9,301 nt of DNA, taken from the NCBI GenBank assembly GCA_030044455.1, contig JASHVU010000635.1, positions 1-9,301 of the forward strand, in the 5' to 3' direction. The notes under the pieces are model-generated. The model did not search any database, had not been told where the DNA came from, and saw nothing but the letters and a program-made list of their open reading frames with translations. The position numbers were made by a program, and so were the translations under genes. Origin of the DNA: Acidobacteriaceae bacterium. GTDB taxonomy: Bacteria > Acidobacteriota > Terriglobia > Terriglobales > Acidobacteriaceae. Positions 7,237 through 9,301 of the stretch are shown piece by piece; the first letter of the stretch is position 1; each line of letters begins with the position of its first letter.

Positions 7237-8162
7237 CACGGGGCGAGTGGCGCCAGAAAGCGGTTGCGCGCAGCCGCCGAGAGCATCTCAAGATCGAGCA
7301 GGGTAAGAAAATCGATGGTACGAAACTCACGATCGAAGGCCGGCGGAGCAGCGATGCGCGCGCCGATGGCCAGGTAGGTCCTGAGCAGCCTGGGAACCTT
7401 AACCTGGGGTGCCACCGGCAACGCGTGCCCATAAGCTTGCGATTCTGAAGCTCCATCGCAGGCGAAGGTCCGTGCGCTTGCAGCCTGCGGCTCGTTGGGG
7501 CAAGCGTAGGTATAGGTTGGCATGGTCTCAAACTCAGCGCTAACCCGGAAATTCTGTAGCAAGCTGTACATCTGCCAGCCTTCAGCAGGATCGACCGAGT
7601 TGAGCGAAGAGCAACCGAGCAGATAACGAAGCCCCATGCCGTGAGCATACTGCGCTATGCCGCGCCACAACAACGTGAGTACCTCAGGTGTGCGATGGGC
7701 GCGATCGATGGCGGCGCGACCCAGCTCGAGAATGCCGGCACGCAGCGGTTCGTATGGCCCGAGTTCAAACTCCTGCGCGGAGTAGTAGCCGAGATTGGCG
7801 GCAGCGGTTGTGCCTGACTGCATGCGGTACGTGCCAACGACGCGGCCCGACGTCTTCTCTTCGACAACAAGATGCTCGCACACAGCATCGAATCGATCGG
7901 TATCGAGGCCGGTTTGGTAGGAACTTTCGAGACCTTCGCCGAGTTCAACATTGAAGACGCGAAAACGGAGACGGCAGGCGGCTTCGCGGTCATCGCGGTT
8001 GCGGGCCGCGCGCACGCAATAGGCGCCAACCTCAGCGTGAATATCAATTTCGGCTGGAACGTGAAACGGGGATGAAGAATCGGCAGAAGGACAGATTTGA
8101 GTGAGTGCGGCCGAGTGTAGATCCAGTTTTGTCGTACTTTCGAAATGAGGGCTTGAGATCAT
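7236..8162 (-). CDS. GNAT-fold N-acyltransferase, OlsB-like (aminolipid synthesis)
   Basis: The 308-residue product belongs to the hemolysin-like/OlsB acyltransferase group (Acetyltransf_5). Diagnostic blocks are RLRFRVFNVELGEGL (64-78), DRFDAVCEHLVVEE (89-102), VVGTYRM (108-114) and ELGRAAIDRAHR (146-157). A C-terminal PRLLRTYLAIGARI segment (257-270) is followed by DFLTLLDLEML. OlsB moves a 3-hydroxyacyl group from ACP to the alpha-amino group of ornithine; relatives use glycine or other amino acids, so the substrate is open. The coupled PlsC gene would supply the second acyl chain. The ATG at 8162 is chosen although no ribosome site precedes it, so a leaderless message is possible. A longer frame reaches an ATG at 8348 but begins inside a terminator hairpin and adds non-family sequence. 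Confidence 0.85.
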   Translation of the reverse strand: MISSPHFESTTKLDLHSAALTQICPSADSSSPFHVPAEIDIHAEVGAYCVRAARNRDDREAACRLRFRVFNVELGEGLESSYQTGLDTDRFDAVCEHLVVEEKTSGRVVGTYRMQSGTTAAANLGYYSAQEFELGPYEPLRAGILELGRAAIDRAHRTPEVLTLLWRGIAQYAHGMGLRYLLGCSSLNSVDPAEGWQMYSLLQNFRVSAEFETMPTYTYACPNEPQAASARTFACDGASESQAYGHALPVAPQVKVPRLLRTYLAIGARIAAPPAFDREFRTIDFLTLLDLEMLSAAARNRFLAPLAP

Positions 8163-8308
8163 CACAGCAGTATTGGCTGAATGCGATGAAAGGATGGTCA
8201 ACCTGCTGCAAATACGGTGCAAATATTTCAGTGGGAATTTAACACGGCAATCACAAAAGCGGTGAGCGATGGTTGTTCGATTAAGAAAATGTGAGGAGGC
8301 TCGCAAAG
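8163..8308 (-). promoter_or_regulatory. Upstream region of the OlsB/OlsA-like operon with an 8-bp tandem repeat
   Basis: This is the only space for an operon promoter downstream of the terminator. TGCAAATA occurs at 8207-8214 and again at 8218-8225, an 11-base step that puts both copies on the same face of the helix. A TTGACC and an AATACT can be found on the minus strand but 21 bases apart, so I do not call a defined promoter. Confidence 0.35.
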
Positions 8309-8365
8309 GAAAAAAGAACGACCGGGAACGCAGCGCTATCGCTTTCACTCGCGCCCCGGCCGTTC
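8309..8365 (-). terminator. Rho-independent terminator on the minus strand, probably for metH
   Basis: Arms at 8355-8365 and 8316-8326 pair over 11 positions when transcribed from the minus strand (ten Watson-Crick pairs and one G-U), closing a 28-base loop with further GCGC pairing inside. Six U residues follow directly (8310-8315 as A on the plus strand). On the plus strand the same position would be an A-C mismatch and the tail would be missing, so it acts on minus-strand transcripts. It lies about 170 bases past the metH stop and before the OlsB-like gene, separating the two units. Confidence 0.75.
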
Positions 8366-8531
8366 GAGGAGGCCCACCATGCTGTTTTTATTGGCCTAAG
8401 AAAACTGTCGCACAATCGAGAACAATTCCCCGCAAGCTCGAAAAAATTTTGAGGGTTTTCCCATTTCTGAATTGGGGGGGAATTCTTGGATCGGGTTAAG
8501 AAAGATCCTCTTTGGCAGACTGGAATGCGAG
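8366..8531. other. Non-coding stretch between metH stop and terminator
   Basis: It is an AT-richer pocket with a run of seven G (8474-8480) set between GAATT and AATTC. It would be the long 3' untranslated part of the metH message. I see no gene here. A six-codon plus-strand frame at 8379-8399 with a GAGGAGG before it has no downstream gene on that strand. Confidence 0.4.
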
Positions 8532-9301
8532 CTACGACTTTGATGGCTCGTAGTTCAGGTTCGACCCGAGCCAGCGCTCAACTTCAGCGACATTCATCCG
8601 CTTGCGAGCGGCGTAGTCGGCCACCTGATCACGATCGACTTTGCCAATGGTGAAGTAGCGTGACTCGGGATGAGCGAAGTAGAGACCGCTGACACTCGAG
8701 CCGGGCCACATCGCGAACGACTCGGTGAGAGTGATGCCGGTGTTGGCTTCAACGTCAAGCAGACGCCAGAGCGTACCCTTCTCAGTGTGATCGGGGCAGG
8801 CGGGATAGCCGGCGGCGGGACGAATGCCGCGATACTTCTCGTGGATGAGGTCGTCGGTGGTGAGATTTTCAGAGCAACCGTAGCCCCACTCCCGGCGCAC
8901 GCACTTGTGGAGGCACTCGGCGAAGGCTTCGGCCAGACGATCGGCGAGGGCTTCGGCCATGATGGCGTTGTAGTCGTCGTGCTTTGCGCGGAAGTGGTCG
9001 CAAAGTTCTTTCAAGCCAATGCCGGTAGTGACAGCGAACCCTCCAATTTTGTCGGCGAAGCCGGTCTCGCGCGGAGCAATGAAATCGGAGAGCGAAATAC
9101 ATGGCTGGCCTGCACCCTTGTCGAGCTGCTGGCGCAGAAAATGAAAGCGCGTAAGGACGGTCGAGCGCGACTCGTCCGTATAGAGTTCAACGTCATCGCC
9201 GATTGCATTGGCCGAGAAGAATCCATAGACTCCACGCGCAGTAATCATGTTTTTCTCAATAATCAGGTCGAGCAGATCATTGGCTTCGGCAAAGAGTTGG
9301 C
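8532..9301 (-). CDS. metH: Cobalamin-dependent methionine synthase, C-terminal part (partial at window end)
   Basis: MetH transfers a methyl group from 5-methyltetrahydrofolate to homocysteine through cobalamin. Only the last roughly 256 residues are in the window, all from the AdoMet-binding reactivation domain that rescues oxidised cob(II)alamin. Visible marks include ARGVYGFFSANAIGDDVELY near the 5' end, the AdoMet-binding block RGIRPAAGYPACPDHTEK (encoded around 8780-8831), the TESFAMWPGSSVSGLYFAHP segment, and the closing QVADYAARKRMNVAEVERWLG. The frame stays open to the window edge, so the true start lies beyond 9301; the ATG at 9248 is internal. The reading frame is intact. Its stop is followed by the minus-strand terminator at 8309-8365. 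Whether this is a full-length MetH or a split form cannot be judged from here. Confidence 0.95.
   Translation of the reverse strand, partial: QLFAEANDLLDLIIEKNMITARGVYGFFSANAIGDDVELYTDESRSTVLTRFHFLRQQLDKGAGQPCISLSDFIAPRETGFADKIGGFAVTTGIGLKELCDHFRAKHDDYNAIMAEALADRLAEAFAECLHKCVRREWGYGCSENLTTDDLIHEKYRGIRPAAGYPACPDHTEKGTLWRLLDVEANTGITLTESFAMWPGSSVSGLYFAHPESRYFTIGKVDRDQVADYAARKRMNVAEVERWLGSNLNYEPSKS

Noticed and set aside
8163..8348. 62-residue N-terminal extension of the OlsB-like protein from an ATG at 8348
   Set aside because: The ATG lies within the loop of a strong terminator, no ribosome site precedes it, and the extra sequence does not look like the family.
8379..8399. Six-codon plus-strand frame with a GAGGAGG ribosome-like site, a possible leader peptide
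   Set aside because: No plus-strand gene follows; the genes on both sides are on the minus strand, so it has nothing to regulate.
8469..8485. GAATT and AATTC arms around seven G residues
   Set aside because: The arms are only five bases and the run is short; no tail or neighbouring structure supports a function. It is a possible slippage site only.

Overview
The window looks like chromosomal DNA from a moderately GC-rich, Gram-negative-type bacterium. Acidobacteriota (Terriglobia-like) is my best guess. It rests on the gene content (a BaxI_1-type membrane protein, a compact FeoB, a type III polyketide synthase with a methyltransferase, and an OlsBA-like acyltransferase pair) and on a GC-rich multi-hairpin intergenic element of a kind I associate with that phylum. 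No rRNA, tRNA, CRISPR array, insertion sequence or phage gene is visible, so taxonomy is an inference.

Layout. (1) 23-796 (+) encodes a seven-helix Bax-inhibitor-1/YccA-like membrane protein. It converges on a Tat-exported single-domain cupin at 1027-1599 (-), and the gap between them holds a repeat-like element with three hairpins and an alternative pairing. (2) A roughly 400-base divergent gap separates the cupin from feoA-feoB (2005-4205, +), the ferrous iron importer. A good sigma70-type promoter there is overlapped by a perfect 10-bp inverted repeat, which looks like an operator. (3) 4460-6445 (+) carries a type III polyketide synthase with an intact Cys-His-Asn triad, followed by a SAM-dependent methyltransferase. 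This resembles the front half of an srsABC-type phenolic lipid operon, but no flavoprotein gene follows. (4) On the minus strand, converging on the methyltransferase, lie an OlsB-like GNAT acyltransferase (7236-8162) and a translationally coupled PlsC-family O-acyltransferase (6496-7236), which together predict an ornithine-lipid-type aminolipid. (5) A roughly 370-base gap holds a strong minus-strand terminator and a short tandem repeat. (6) The 3' end of metH (8532-9301, -), encoding the AdoMet-binding reactivation domain of cobalamin-dependent methionine synthase, runs off the window.

Taken together, the right half is a membrane-lipid neighbourhood: a predicted phenolic or quinonoid lipid pathway next to a predicted phosphorus-free aminolipid pathway, with the end of a methionine-cycle gene beyond. 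The left half is iron uptake plus two envelope proteins. I see no clearly new defence or mobile system. The points most worth following are the feo operator, the PKS-methyltransferase pair without its oxygenase, and the alternative-pairing hairpin element.
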